DNA from: Bacteroidota bacterium | GTDB taxonomy: Bacteria; Bacteroidota; Ignavibacteria; Ignavibacteriales; SURF-24 | Assembly (NCBI GenBank): GCA_030706145.1 | Contig: JAUZPB010000001.1 | Span: forward strand, 1 to 64,000 | Length of the DNA stretch: 64,000 bases | Reading direction: 5' to 3' | Part shown: positions 9,306 to 19,309 of the stretch, piece after piece | Numbering within the stretch: position 1 is the first letter of the stretch | Layout: every line of letters starts with the position of its first letter | Notes under the pieces: model-generated | Databases searched by the model: none | Told to the model about the DNA's origin: nothing | What the model saw: only the letters and a program-made list of their open reading frames with translations | Program-made: the position numbers and the translations under genes

Positions 9306-10364
9306 TTAAGTTTTCTGCAAAGAAGCAATATGTTTTAGGATAAAATTCTCAAATTCAGCCATTTCATCGATTTGCAGATCAATCTTTAGATAATATATAT
9401 CAATATCGTCAAGTTCCTTGTTGAATTCCGAAAGTTTGACAGCATCCTTCTGCGTTGTAATAACAGAATGAGAATTTGTCGAATAAAATTTCTTTCTTAT
9501 CTCCTGAATTTCCTTCAAGCCATAATCTTTATGGTCAGTAAAAAGAAGCTGGTTATCCGTATTTATATTATACTGTTTTAGTACGTTTAAGAAAGATACT
9601 GGCCAGGCAATACCACTAACAACGAGGCTGTTTTGGCCTTCAAATTCACAGATCTCATAATGCTGATGGTTTTTAACATCAAAAATTCCGGCAACTTTAT
9701 AATGACCCGTAAAAATCTTTTTGCCTTCGAAATACTGTCTTAATTGCAAAGGAAGGAAAGCTATATCAGAAAACTTCCTATTGATGATAATAGCATCAGC
9801 CCTCTTGACTGAATTAAAAGGTTCTCTCATCAAACCAACGGGCAAAAGGTTCTGATCCATACCACCAGACTTACTAAGGAAGCTCTGATCAAAGATAAGT
9901 ATATCCAGATCCCTAGCAATCCACCTATGCTGAAAAGCATCATCTAAAACGATCAGATCGAGCGGCACATCCTTCAAAAATTTTTGCGCGCCAAGGACGC
10001 GATCCTCACAAACAGCTGCTGCTACCTTACACTCCAAAGCAGTAAGGCAGATCTCATCGCCCGAAATACTAACGGGTATTTTAATTTCCTTAGAATCAGA
10101 GACCAATTGATAGCCTTTTGATTTTCTTCCATATCCACGGCTAAGGACGCCAACTTTAATATCAGCTTTCTTAAGAATGTTTACAAGCAGATTAACAGCT
10201 GGTGTTTTACCTGAACCACCAACAGTAATGTTGCCAATTGAAATAACTTTTGCACCTACCTTTGTCGTTTTAAAAAGTCCGATATTAAAAAACAGATTTC
10301 TAAACCTGACAACCAGATTATATATTGGTGTAAAAGGGAATAATATTATCCTCAAAAATAACAT
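9306..10364 (-). CDS. lpxK: Tetraacyldisaccharide 4'-kinase (LpxK)
   Basis: LpxK phosphorylates the 4' position of the lipid A disaccharide at the inner membrane. The 352-residue protein has an N-terminal hydrophobic/amphipathic segment, the Walker A-type loop GGSGKT at residues 49-54 within the family-typical VISIGNITVGG context, then LSRGYGRK, GDEICL and VLDDAFQHRWIARDLDIL. Order and length fit LpxK. The start overlaps the stop of the upstream DUF374 gene by one base, so the two are translationally linked. Together with lpxB just upstream this is a lipid A block. Confidence 0.95.
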   Translation of the reverse strand: MLFLRIILFPFTPIYNLVVRFRNLFFNIGLFKTTKVGAKVISIGNITVGGSGKTPAVNLLVNILKKADIKVGVLSRGYGRKSKGYQLVSDSKEIKIPVSISGDEICLTALECKVAAAVCEDRVLGAQKFLKDVPLDLIVLDDAFQHRWIARDLDILIFDQSFLSKSGGMDQNLLPVGLMREPFNSVKRADAIIINRKFSDIAFLPLQLRQYFEGKKIFTGHYKVAGIFDVKNHQHYEICEFEGQNSLVVSGIAWPVSFLNVLKQYNINTDNQLLFTDHKDYGLKEIQEIRKKFYSTNSHSVITTQKDAVKLSEFNKELDDIDIYYLKIDLQIDEMAEFENFILKHIASLQKT

Positions 10365-11020
10365 TAGAAATTACTTGCCTCTTGCTGCAATTCGTTCAAT
10401 TTAATTTCACATTTTTCAATCAAAGCCGTCACTTCCTCAAATGAGTTAGTTTTATTTATGTAAATCGGTTCTGAATAAACAAGATTCACATTGCTAAAGA
10501 ACATAGGGATTTCGAATTTATCCCAGCTCTTCAGAGTCTTTTTTTTCCTATAGCCTACTCCAAGCAGAACAAGCGGAACATTAGCTCTTTTTGCTGCAAT
10601 GACAGCTCCAGGTTTTAGTTTTCTTTCAGGTCCTCTTGGGCCATCAGGTGTAATTGCAATGACTGTATTATTTCTTGCGTAGTCAACCATTATACCAAGA
10701 GCAATGCTTCCACCAATGTGGCTTGATCCTCTGATAACCTTATAGTTCCATTTGTTTAAGATTCTAAAGAGCAGCTCACCGTCTTTGCTTTTACTTATCA
10801 AAGCCCCCAAACTTTTATTGCGATGTACATACCAGGGAACAAGCATGGAGCCATGCCAGAAAGCCAGAATAAAGCTCTTCTTTTCATTTAACAACTTTTC
10901 AATGCAATGCTGATTTCGGACAGTAATTCTTAATGTCCTGCATAAAAGGCTCACTACATTAAAAAGGAAAATATTTCCCAAGGCTCTTAAAAGATTCTGC
11001 CTAAATTTTCTAATACTCAT
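10364..11020 (-). CDS. DUF374 lysophospholipid acyltransferase family protein
   Basis: The 218-residue protein has a hydrophobic N-terminal region, then AFWHGSMLVPW (His56), ISKSKDGELL (about 76-84) and ITPDGPRGPERK (about 123-133). These are the hallmarks of DUF374 proteins in the LPLAT acyltransferase superfamily. Such genes commonly sit in lipid A operons and may acylate or modify lipid A precursors; the exact substrate is not established from sequence. The usual HxxxxD acyltransferase motif appears only in the family-specific form HGSML. It lies between lpxB and lpxK, which supports an envelope lipid role. Confidence 0.85.
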   Translation of the reverse strand: MSIRKFRQNLLRALGNIFLFNVVSLLCRTLRITVRNQHCIEKLLNEKKSFILAFWHGSMLVPWYVHRNKSLGALISKSKDGELLFRILNKWNYKVIRGSSHIGGSIALGIMVDYARNNTVIAITPDGPRGPERKLKPGAVIAAKRANVPLVLLGVGYRKKKTLKSWDKFEIPMFFSNVNLVYSEPIYINKTNSFEEVTALIEKCEIKLNELQQEASNF

Positions 11021-11086
11021 TTGACAAAAATTAAAAGTTATAAAATTACCAGTTCTGTTTTTTCAAAGAGCAGGAGCATTAATGAA

Positions 11087-12244
11087 CTAGCATTTCCTTG
11101 TCAGTATCTCATAGACCAGAAGAGCACATCTTTTTGAAGCACCTTTCTGCCCGAGTCTTGCATGGATTGATCTAAGTTCACTGCGTTTACTTTCAAGTTT
11201 TCCCGGATCGGATAAGATTGCCATAGAAGTTTCGTAGATCTTATTTTCATTGACATCATCTTGTATTAACTCATCAACAATCTTTTTTCCTGCAACTATA
11301 TTAACCAGCCCAATTTTGTCTATTTTAATTACACTCTTTCCAATTAGATAAGTCAGTTGATTTGTAGCATAAACTAAAATCATCGGCAGACCAAATAAAG
11401 CAGCTTCAAGAGTAGATGTTCCCGATTTAATAATTCCGAAGCTTGCATATTTATAAAGGTCATAAGTATGTTCTTTAATAACCTTGAAATTTCTTTTATC
11501 TGTCATTTGAAAAAACATCTGTTCATCAATATCAGAAGAGCAAGCAACAACAAGCTGCATTTTCAAATCTTCAGCGAGCCTGCAAGCAGCCTTGATTGAT
11601 TCAGGAAATATTCTTTTTACCTCCTGAAGCCTGCTCCCAGGAAGAAGCAGTAGTATTTCACGTTCAATATCAAGAGAAAATTTTCTAAAGAAATCATCCC
11701 TACTCAAGTAATTATAATTTTCAATTTGTTCCAGAAGCGGATGTCCAACATATTCAACATTGACACCTGCATTGCGAAAAAATTCCTCCTCAAAGGGAAG
11801 AATTACCATCATTTTATCAACGAGCTTTTTAATTTTTTTAATTCTACCATGCCCCCAGGCCCAAATCTGTGGCGAAATGTAATAAATAACTTTAACATCA
11901 AGATTTTTTAGCTTTTTTGCAATGTTAAGATTGAAGCCCGGGTAGTCGATAAGAACAACTGTGTCTATTTTTCTACTTATAACTTCGCGGATAATAAGGT
12001 TTTGTACTTTTTTAATAAATGGAATATGCTTTAGGACTTCAGCAAATCCAAGGAAAGCCATCTGATTGATGTGAAACAAAAGCTCCATGCCCTGGGAACG
12101 CATTTTATTTCCACCAATACCAATAAATTTAACTGAAGGATCTATAGACTTCAATTCTCTGATAAGCGAAGCCCCATGCAGGTCGCCAGAAGCCTCTCCA
12201 GCAATAATTAAAAGCTCTTTATTCAAAATCTTCCTATGAACCAA
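11087..12244 (-). CDS. lpxB: Lipid-A-disaccharide synthase (LpxB)
   Basis: LpxB condenses lipid X with UDP-diacylglucosamine to make the lipid A disaccharide. The 385-residue protein starts its fold with LLIIAGEASGDLHGASLI, then GIGGNKM, LIDYPGFNLNIAKKLK, YYISPQIWAWGHGRIKKI and LLPGSRLQEVKRIFP, and ends with a SGTSTLEAALFGLPMILVY nucleotide-sugar site. All are classic GT19 segments. Its start overlaps the preceding ICMT-like gene by 22 bases. It shares a minus-strand block with DUF374 and lpxK. Confidence 0.96.
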   Translation of the reverse strand: MVHRKILNKELLIIAGEASGDLHGASLIRELKSIDPSVKFIGIGGNKMRSQGMELLFHINQMAFLGFAEVLKHIPFIKKVQNLIIREVISRKIDTVVLIDYPGFNLNIAKKLKNLDVKVIYYISPQIWAWGHGRIKKIKKLVDKMMVILPFEEEFFRNAGVNVEYVGHPLLEQIENYNYLSRDDFFRKFSLDIEREILLLLPGSRLQEVKRIFPESIKAACRLAEDLKMQLVVACSSDIDEQMFFQMTDKRNFKVIKEHTYDLYKYASFGIIKSGTSTLEAALFGLPMILVYATNQLTYLIGKSVIKIDKIGLVNIVAGKKIVDELIQDDVNENKIYETSMAILSDPGKLESKRSELRSIHARLGQKGASKRCALLVYEILTRKC

Positions 12245-12819
12245 ATTAATATTAAAGTGACTGACAAAAACACAAATGCCTTAATGTTTAGGCTCTCATG
12301 CAAAAGGCCATTGCGCAGACTAAAGGCAGCATTCTTTGGACCTATGCCGCCTTTTTGCTCGTTGCTAAAAGCAGAAATCCTTGGTAATAAAGCCGGGACA
12401 GATCTGAAATAATTTTCATCTACATTTGAAATATTGGCTTCTTCTTTTTTTATCAAATATGAATACTGCAAATAAAAAAATAGCGCTACAATAATCTGAA
12501 GAAAAGGAAACAGAGCAAATGACATAAGACTAAGGCCAAAATAAAGTAGAATATTTCCAAAATAAAGAGGATTTCTTGAATGAGCAAATGGACCTGCTGT
12601 AAGAATGGGGTAACTGTTTTGAGTCTTAAAAGTATCGGGTTGGATATGGACTTGTGAATATCCTGTACCCCAGAGCCTTATTATTTCTCCTAAGGAAGTA
12701 ATTAATAGACCAATGATGAGACTCCAAATATTAGGGGCCTTGAATAAAAACATCAAAGCAATGAACGGAAGTGGAGTATACTTATAGTTATTAAATATCT
12801 TTGCCTTAATGCTGCTCAT
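12223..12819 (-). CDS. Isoprenylcysteine carboxyl methyltransferase (ICMT/PEMT)-like membrane methyltransferase
   Basis: The 198-residue integral membrane protein has about four to five hydrophobic segments and the motif GPFAHSRNPLYFGNILLYFG in its centre. The RNPLY element and following helix are the signature of the ICMT/phospholipid methyltransferase superfamily, which uses SAM at the membrane. Bacterial members act on diverse small or lipid substrates; the substrate here is unknown. Its 3' end overlaps lpxB by 22 bases, which implies co-expression with the lipid A genes. The last 20-30 residues form another hydrophobic helix. Confidence 0.8.
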   Translation of the reverse strand: MSSIKAKIFNNYKYTPLPFIALMFLFKAPNIWSLIIGLLITSLGEIIRLWGTGYSQVHIQPDTFKTQNSYPILTAGPFAHSRNPLYFGNILLYFGLSLMSFALFPFLQIIVALFFYLQYSYLIKKEEANISNVDENYFRSVPALLPRISAFSNEQKGGIGPKNAAFSLRNGLLHESLNIKAFVFLSVTLILIWFIGRF

Positions 12820-12888
12820 TTTACTTAGTGATTCACCTTTTTCTTTCTTTTTCTTTTCCTTTTCAATTACAGTTTTGCTTAAAGATTC

Positions 12889-13611
12889 TTAGCCTTGTTT
12901 AAAGACTTCTTTTCTTTTAAGTTCAGCCTGATGTTTTTTCTTAAGATTTCTTTTTCTTCTCAATTGGTCAATGCGGCTTATAACATTGCTAAAGTCTTCA
13001 AAAGGGAAATATGATATTCTATTCATTTCACAGAAACGCAATAGACTTCCTTTTGCAAAAATGAAATCGCAATACTGTATAGGACACTTATCCGAATAGC
13101 CATCACCAATATAAACAATAAAATCCTCATCTGCCGAGTTTACAAGCAAATGATTTCTCTTGCAGTTTCCACAAAATTTACATTCCTCATCTCCATAAGG
13201 GAAGGAAGGGATCAGCATATTATCAGGATCAAGGGTTACTTTGTTCGAGTAAACCTCAAGATCTAAAAGCCCCTCGCGTCGGAGAATCCTATTAATATAA
13301 ATATCAAATCCGTCGCTAAGAACTCGCACCTGATAATTATTATTTTTGCAGTAGAGTACAAACTCATTAAAAAATGGGTCTACTGTGATGTCTTTAAGCA
13401 TCTCCTCAAGAGCTGCAATGCTAAAATTGCTCATAGTAGCTAGCATCTGTATCCAGGACTCGGGAGAAGTAATTTTTTCTTCCATCCAAAGGCGAATAAT
13501 TTCTTTTATCTGTTCAGACTTGCCAAAGGTATTTACAAGCAACTCACCCACATCTTGCTTTGTAATAGTTCCATCAAAATCTACAAATATCTTAAATGCT
13601 TTTTCATTCAT
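12889..13611 (-). CDS. HAD-IB phosphatase, MtnX-like
   Basis: The 240-residue protein carries HAD motif I (IFVDFDGTITKQDVG, nucleophile Asp in DFDGT), motif II in VRVLSDGFDIYI, and motif III/IV near IVYIGDGYSDKCP. A cysteine-rich CKFCGNCKRNH segment at about 168-178 matches the Cys cluster I recall in MtnX (2-hydroxy-3-keto-5-methylthiopentenyl-1-phosphate phosphatase) and relatives. MtnX acts in methionine salvage, but no other mtn gene lies nearby, so the substrate assignment is tentative. The C-terminal 20 residues are Lys/Arg-rich. It ends 70 bases before the ICMT-like gene. Confidence 0.78.
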   Translation of the reverse strand: MNEKAFKIFVDFDGTITKQDVGELLVNTFGKSEQIKEIIRLWMEEKITSPESWIQMLATMSNFSIAALEEMLKDITVDPFFNEFVLYCKNNNYQVRVLSDGFDIYINRILRREGLLDLEVYSNKVTLDPDNMLIPSFPYGDEECKFCGNCKRNHLLVNSADEDFIVYIGDGYSDKCPIQYCDFIFAKGSLLRFCEMNRISYFPFEDFSNVISRIDQLRRKRNLKKKHQAELKRKEVFKQG

Positions 13612-13646
13612 AAATTAACTTCAGTCCTAGTGCATTGCTTCACTAT

Positions 13647-15626
13647 TTATTTTGTGACAACCATCTTCTTAACAGAAACAAAGTCACCAGCTTTCAGTCT
13701 ATAAAAATAAACTCCATTTTTCAATTTTACTCTACTAGAGAGAGTATTAAAGGAAACAGAATATTCTCCTTTTTCCTGAACTTCATCAACTGGAATTGAA
13801 ACAGCTTCAAGTCTATCGTTATATATTCCAAGTGTTACTTTACATCTTTCAGGAAGAATGTATTTGATTGTAGTAGAATCACTAAAAGGATTCGGGAAAT
13901 TCTGGTCGAGGGCAAAGTTATCTGTATTTCTATTGCTAAAGTCATCCAGCTTCACAATATTGGATCTTTGCTGATTTCCATCTTCATCAATTTGAGAAAG
14001 TCTATAGAAGATGGTACCTTTTGCAGGTTTTACTTCAGAGAACTCATAGTTATTTGCACCTTTATTATTCTTACCAGGAATAAATTTCACTTGCTGCCAG
14101 TTTGAATCTGAGATAACTCTTTCGACATAAAATCCTTTATTACCGGACTCATTAATAGTTTCCCAGGAAGCTCTAACCGTTCCATTATCCAGAACAGCTC
14201 TAAAGCCGAGAATATCAAAATTAAACTTGCCATTGCCAAGTATTCTCTGCCCATAGATATTGCTCTGTTTAGCGCGATTCTCCTTAAAGATAGCTACTGC
14301 CCCATTGATCTTATTTGGAAGGAGAGATAAGTAACTTTTCTCTGAATTTAAGTTTGAGGCAATTTCAATTCCAGTTGAGTCCCAAAGTCTTCTGCCATCG
14401 TTTGAGATTCTCTGAGCAAATATATTTCCCTTCTGAGCTTTAACACGCATATCCAGCCAAGCGATAATAGCGCCCGAGTTCTGATCGGCGATCATTCTTT
14501 GGCTCATCTGGTTACCACGAAATCTGATTACAGCAATGCCATCTTTACTCCACTGTGGTTTACCCGATAAGTTGAATTTCTGCATAAAAATATCTTTATC
14601 GTTTGAAATTTCGTTTATCCAACTAACAATGATTCCTGAAGGAGTATAAATTTCCTGTGGACTAGTCTGGCTGCCATATTGATTAGTAAGTTTTTCCCCT
14701 TCTTTAGTCCAGAGGAACTTTCCATCGATTGAGATAAGCTGCTGGTAGATATCCTTTGTCCCATTTTTAACCTCCCAGTTTACGTAAGCTGAATTACCAG
14801 CTACACTTAGAACAGAGTAGTTAAGAATGTTCTCATGCGCCCTTGAGATCTGAACAGTTTTATTTGACCAGGTATTTTTACCATTAGCATCAATGTGCTG
14901 CACATATAATCGTGCTTTTCCCTCGACAGATTCAACCCAGAAGACAAACATACCACCTTTGTTATCTCCAGCAATCTTAGGATTAGATTTTATTCTTGCC
15001 GATTGAGCTACAAGCATTCCATTTGAAGTAAATGCAGTCTCTCCAGATGGTTTTATTTTTTGGACATAGACCTTGTAATTAGCAGGAGTACTAAAATCCC
15101 TATAAATATAAGTTACAAAGACATTACCCATATTATCTGAAGTAACATAAGGATACTGAGACTCCCCCTCATGGTCAGTAAGTTTAATACCATAGTTAGT
15201 CCATAATAGTTCTCCCTTAGATGAGACCCTCTGAGCATAGAGTTCTCCGTTCTTATCTCCCCCAAAGTCCTTATAAATAATAACAGCACTCAAAGGTGTA
15301 GAAGTTGCAGAGATTGGAGCCGTCTTGTGTGAAGAAGACTGACTTACGGGTTTTCCATATGATGGAAAATCTGTTGTACCATCAGCAGTAAAATGCTGAA
15401 AGTAAAGATTAGAAGTTGAAGAATCTACTTTATCTTCCCAGAAAACAAATCCCCCGCCATTTTGGTCTGAAACTGTAGTAATATTAATTGGATTTTTTGT
15501 ATCTGAAGCTAGCACTTTGTTTGCAAGAGGATCATTATTCCACTGAGCAAACACCCCTAAAGGAAGGGTAAACAAAGAGACAATTATAAAAAAGAAACTC
15601 AATTTAAATTTATCTAAGGTATGCAT
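13647..15626 (-). CDS. Secreted protein with Type IX secretion C-terminal domain
   Basis: I place the start at ATG 15626, preceded by GAGG at a 6-base spacing, although an earlier in-frame ATG exists at 15638. The N-terminus is a signal peptide (basic DKFK, then a long hydrophobic run ending GVFAQ). The body repeats a pattern of 'GKLLWTKEG', 'GEPxWSKDG' and 'VQxIxxxGxxxWxxxG' segments about every 45-60 residues, suggesting a beta-propeller-like array. The last 85 residues begin FALDQNFPNPFSDSTTIKY and end in a VYFYRLKAGDFVSVKKMVV strand, the Por/T9SS-type sorting domain. It is probably an exported or surface-anchored protein of unknown ligand. Its first codons overlap the smc stop. Confidence 0.88.
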   Translation of the reverse strand: MHTLDKFKLSFFFIIVSLFTLPLGVFAQWNNDPLANKVLASDTKNPINITTVSDQNGGGFVFWEDKVDSSTSNLYFQHFTADGTTDFPSYGKPVSQSSSHKTAPISATSTPLSAVIIYKDFGGDKNGELYAQRVSSKGELLWTNYGIKLTDHEGESQYPYVTSDNMGNVFVTYIYRDFSTPANYKVYVQKIKPSGETAFTSNGMLVAQSARIKSNPKIAGDNKGGMFVFWVESVEGKARLYVQHIDANGKNTWSNKTVQISRAHENILNYSVLSVAGNSAYVNWEVKNGTKDIYQQLISIDGKFLWTKEGEKLTNQYGSQTSPQEIYTPSGIIVSWINEISNDKDIFMQKFNLSGKPQWSKDGIAVIRFRGNQMSQRMIADQNSGAIIAWLDMRVKAQKGNIFAQRISNDGRRLWDSTGIEIASNLNSEKSYLSLLPNKINGAVAIFKENRAKQSNIYGQRILGNGKFNFDILGFRAVLDNGTVRASWETINESGNKGFYVERVISDSNWQQVKFIPGKNNKGANNYEFSEVKPAKGTIFYRLSQIDEDGNQQRSNIVKLDDFSNRNTDNFALDQNFPNPFSDSTTIKYILPERCKVTLGIYNDRLEAVSIPVDEVQEKGEYSVSFNTLSSRVKLKNGVYFYRLKAGDFVSVKKMVVTK

Positions 15627-18600
15627 CAAAATCCTCATTAAATCTTACACTGACAAGTTTAGAAATACCCTCTTCCTGGATGGTTACTCCATAGAGGGTT
15701 TCAGCAGCTTCCATTGTTCTTTTGTTATGAGTAACAATGATAAACTGAGTATTTTTACTGAACTCACGTATAATTTTCGTAAAACGGTCAACATTTGCAT
15801 CGTCAAGCGGTGCATCCACTTCATCTAAAATACAGAAGGGACTAGGTTTGACCAAATAAATAGCAAATAACAAAGCTGTAGCTGTTAAAGTTTTCTCACC
15901 ACCTGAAAGGAGTTCGATCGAAGTAGGCCTTTTCCCTTTTGGTTTTGCAATTATCTCGATTTTAGCTTCAAGAGGATCGACTCCCTCTTCAAGCTTTAGA
16001 TCGGCCTCATCACCAGGATTAAAGAGTGTTCTGAAGATGCTAATAAAGTTACTTCTGATCTGTTCAAAAGTCTCACTGAAAAGGTTCTGTGCAGTAAGGT
16101 TAATTTCTTCAATTGTTCTAACAAGATCCTTTTCTGATTCAACCAGATCACCTCTTTGTTTATGGAGAAATTCAAGTCTTTCTCTTTCCTGTTCATACTC
16201 GGAATAGGCAAGAAGATTAATTGGTCCCAGGTTTTTAAGCTGTTGCTTATAGGAATGGACTTCATTTGCCCTTTCCTCAAAATTAAAACTCTCCAGGTCG
16301 TCAAATTCTTTGATCTCAAGCGTTATAGCATAGTTCTCCTTAATATTAGCTATAAGATTATCAATCTTAAGATTAATTTCATTCATACGAATATCAGTCG
16401 AATGTATCTCATCTGAGACACGGTCCCGATCTTTGCGGAACTCCTGCAGTTTTTTCTCAAGTTCAAGAGCGCTTCTTCTTACAGCTTTTAAGTTATTGTC
16501 AATCTCGGTTTCAACAGCGACAATCTTTCTTCTATCGGCTTCAAGATCGTCGAGGTCAAGCTGTTTATCTTCAATATCATTAGTTAAAGAGACAATTTCT
16601 TCGGAACTAGAAGAAATATCATATTCTCTTTTCTCTATAGACTTTTTAATATTCTCCTTTGAGAGCTCTGCTCTTGAAATGCTGTTTTCAAGGTTTCTTC
16701 TTTCGCCAATTAGTCTTTCTAGTTCCAGTTTAGCCTGATTGTGTGCAGTAACAGCGCCATTAAACTCAGCTTCAGAGGCTTTGACCAGAAGTTCCAATTC
16801 TTTTAATGTTTCATCGGCCTTTTGTTTTTCAGAGATCTCAATTTCCAAGACTGCGATTTGCTGTTCAAGCTGTTTTTCAATCTGCGAAGATGAACCAGCA
16901 AGCTCATTTATTTCAGCTCTTAGCTTTTCAATTTCGTCAGATGACTTTTGCTTTTCAAAATCAAACTGTGCTATCTGCTTTTCAACATTAGCCAGATCAT
17001 TTACAAGTATCCTGTTCTGTTCTGAAAGCTCTTTAAGATCAATCTCTTCTAAGAAAGCCTCTGTGCTCTCAATTTCTTTTTTCAGTTCAAGAAGGCTTTT
17101 TTCATACTTTGGGAACTCACTCTTCAGGTTTTCGAGCAGTTGTCGTCTTCCAAAGAGAGTATCATCCAATTTAGGAGCAGATCCAGCATCAACAAGTCCA
17201 CTTTTATCTAAAAAGTCACCATTTAGAGTAGCGAAGTTAAAATCCGGATATTTACTGCAAAGCTCAAAGGCAGTATTAAGATCCTTTGCAAGTGCTGTCT
17301 TAAAGAGAATTTTCTTAAAAAATGGCTTCCATTTATCATCAGCTTGAATGAATGAATCGGCCCATCCCAGGAAATTTTCATCTTTTTCAATTTTTTTGTA
17401 CTTCTTCTTAAACTGGTAATCAACAATTTTATCCAGAAAGGTCTTCTTTTTATTCTGGTTTAATCCCAGCACATAAAATGAAGCCTTGCCCAAGTCATTT
17501 TCTCTTAAGTAGCTAATTGCTTTCTGAAGTTCTGGTAAGGATTCCACGAGAAGGTTGTTCAGTACATTTTTAAGTGCAGCTTCAAGAGCAAAGCGGTAGT
17601 CTTCCTCTGTATTGCCCACATCGGCAAGCAGGGTTTTTTCCTTTTCTGTCCAGCTATCGCTTTCAATAAGAACCTTTGCGCCCTTGGAAACGCCCTCAAA
17701 ATTATTAATAAGGCCCTGGAAAAAATCTATCTTATCCTTTAGACCATTAATAATACTTCTTTCTTCAAGCTCTTTTCCTTTTAAGGAAGTAAGTTTTTTT
17801 TCTAGCTCTTCTTTTTCATCCTGTTTTTGAAGGTAAACTTCTTCAGAATGAGCAAGTTTTTTTTCTGTCTCGTTTTTTTCCTGTTCCAGTTCTTCAAGAA
17901 ATCCAACAGTTTTAGCAAGAGTGTTCGTTATACTAAGGATTCTCTTATTAAGTTTCTCAATATTCTGGTTTGTAGTAGAAAGAGCTTTTTTAAGGTTGGA
18001 GATCTCGTTTTCTTTTGTAGTAATATCCTTAAACTTGCCGAAGATCGAGTCTCTGTGGTATTTCAATTCATTTCTTTTCTCTTCAAGAAGAGACTGCTTT
18101 TCATCAACTAAAGAAGCAGTATTTTCAATTTCTGATTCTTTAGTAGAAATAGAAGAACAAGTCCTGGAAATCTTATCTCTATTTTCAACAATTAGGTCTT
18201 CTGCATCTTCAAACTGGAAATGAAGTTCTTCTAATTCCTGCGTAAAACGAGTAATATTTCTATCAAGAGATTTTTTTCTTTCCTCTGAGACAGAAATACT
18301 ATTCTGCACGGAATGTATCTTTTCAGTTTGTAGGGATATTTCTCTTCTTTTGTCCTTAAGTTCATTTTCAATGCTAGTGATCTGTTCGCGGAAAACAGAG
18401 AGTTCATCTTCCAATTTTCTCAGTTCAGATTCAATATGAATCTTTCTTTCAAAAGCAGTTTCTTTCTGAACTTTAAGTGTAGAACGTTTTCCATTTAAGA
18501 GAGCATATTCTCTTTCAGAAAGATCGAGTTCCTGTTCCCTGAGTATGGAAGAGACCTTATTATATTTATCAGCCTTTTTAGCTTGTCTTTCCAGAGAGTT

Positions 18601-19206
18601 AACTTGTTTTTCAACCTCGGAGACAATATCATTGACACGAGTTAAATCTTTTCTTACTTCTTCAAGTTTTTTAAGTGAAAGGCGTCTGCGCAGCTTATAT
18701 TTATTAACACCCGCAGCCTCTTCGAACATATTTCTTCTTTCATCAGGTTTACTGCTAAGGATATTCTCAACCATTTTAAGCTCGATAACTGAATAGGCAT
18801 TTGTTGCCATACCAGTATCCATAAAAAGGTTAGTTATATCTTTAAGACGGCAGACATTCCTGTTAAGAAGATATTCACTTTCGCCTGATCGGAAGATTCG
18901 TCTAGTAATTGTTACTTCGGAATACTCAGTAGGAAGGACATTATTATCATTAACCAAAGTAAGAGAAACCTCAGCCATACCCATAGGTTTTTTATTCTGG
19001 GTACCGTTAAAGATAACATTCTCCATTTTATCACTTCTAAGTGTGCTGCTTTTCTGTTCGCCAAGGCTCCACCTAATAGCGTCAACGATGTTTGTTTTTC
19101 CGCAGCCGTTAGGACCAACAATTGATGTAACACCCTTGTTAAAATTAACAACGGTCTTATTAGCAAAAGACTTAAATCCGAACAACTCTAACTTAGAAAG
19201 ATACAA
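15610..19206 (-). CDS. smc: Chromosome segregation ATPase SMC
   Basis: The 1198-residue protein is a full-length bacterial SMC: Walker A GPNGCGKTN at residues 31-39, the AIRWSLGEQ Q-loop following, two long coiled coils around a hinge at about 500-680 (GVSKGAKVL at its start), then the signature LLSGGEKTLTATALLFAIY and Walker B CILDEVDAPLDDANV. SMC organises and segregates chromosomes. The start codon is TTG (19206-19204), with AAGGAG 10 bases upstream; no ATG fits the conserved N-terminus YLSKLELFGFKSFA. Its stop overlaps the T9SS cargo gene by 17 bases, an odd pairing of functions. Confidence 0.97.
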   Translation of the reverse strand: MYLSKLELFGFKSFANKTVVNFNKGVTSIVGPNGCGKTNIVDAIRWSLGEQKSSTLRSDKMENVIFNGTQNKKPMGMAEVSLTLVNDNNVLPTEYSEVTITRRIFRSGESEYLLNRNVCRLKDITNLFMDTGMATNAYSVIELKMVENILSSKPDERRNMFEEAAGVNKYKLRRRLSLKKLEEVRKDLTRVNDIVSEVEKQVNSLERQAKKADKYNKVSSILREQELDLSEREYALLNGKRSTLKVQKETAFERKIHIESELRKLEDELSVFREQITSIENELKDKRREISLQTEKIHSVQNSISVSEERKKSLDRNITRFTQELEELHFQFEDAEDLIVENRDKISRTCSSISTKESEIENTASLVDEKQSLLEEKRNELKYHRDSIFGKFKDITTKENEISNLKKALSTTNQNIEKLNKRILSITNTLAKTVGFLEELEQEKNETEKKLAHSEEVYLQKQDEKEELEKKLTSLKGKELEERSIINGLKDKIDFFQGLINNFEGVSKGAKVLIESDSWTEKEKTLLADVGNTEEDYRFALEAALKNVLNNLLVESLPELQKAISYLRENDLGKASFYVLGLNQNKKKTFLDKIVDYQFKKKYKKIEKDENFLGWADSFIQADDKWKPFFKKILFKTALAKDLNTAFELCSKYPDFNFATLNGDFLDKSGLVDAGSAPKLDDTLFGRRQLLENLKSEFPKYEKSLLELKKEIESTEAFLEEIDLKELSEQNRILVNDLANVEKQIAQFDFEKQKSSDEIEKLRAEINELAGSSSQIEKQLEQQIAVLEIEISEKQKADETLKELELLVKASEAEFNGAVTAHNQAKLELERLIGERRNLENSISRAELSKENIKKSIEKREYDISSSSEEIVSLTNDIEDKQLDLDDLEADRRKIVAVETEIDNNLKAVRRSALELEKKLQEFRKDRDRVSDEIHSTDIRMNEINLKIDNLIANIKENYAITLEIKEFDDLESFNFEERANEVHSYKQQLKNLGPINLLAYSEYEQERERLEFLHKQRGDLVESEKDLVRTIEEINLTAQNLFSETFEQIRSNFISIFRTLFNPGDEADLKLEEGVDPLEAKIEIIAKPKGKRPTSIELLSGGEKTLTATALLFAIYLVKPSPFCILDEVDAPLDDANVDRFTKIIREFSKNTQFIIVTHNKRTMEAAETLYGVTIQEEGISKLVSVRFNEDFDAYLR

Positions 19207-19309
19207 CTAAACTTAACTCCTTGAATTATTCCTAGCCTAAACGGGTATAACCTAACTCTTAGTGAATCGATTTTATTTATACAAGAACCAACGCGCAATC
19301 TTTGGTCAA

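Noticed and set aside
16433-18223. Several plus-strand frames rich in Ser and Phe within smc
   Set aside because: They mirror the Glu/Lys-rich coiled coil of SMC on the other strand and have no ribosome-binding sites.
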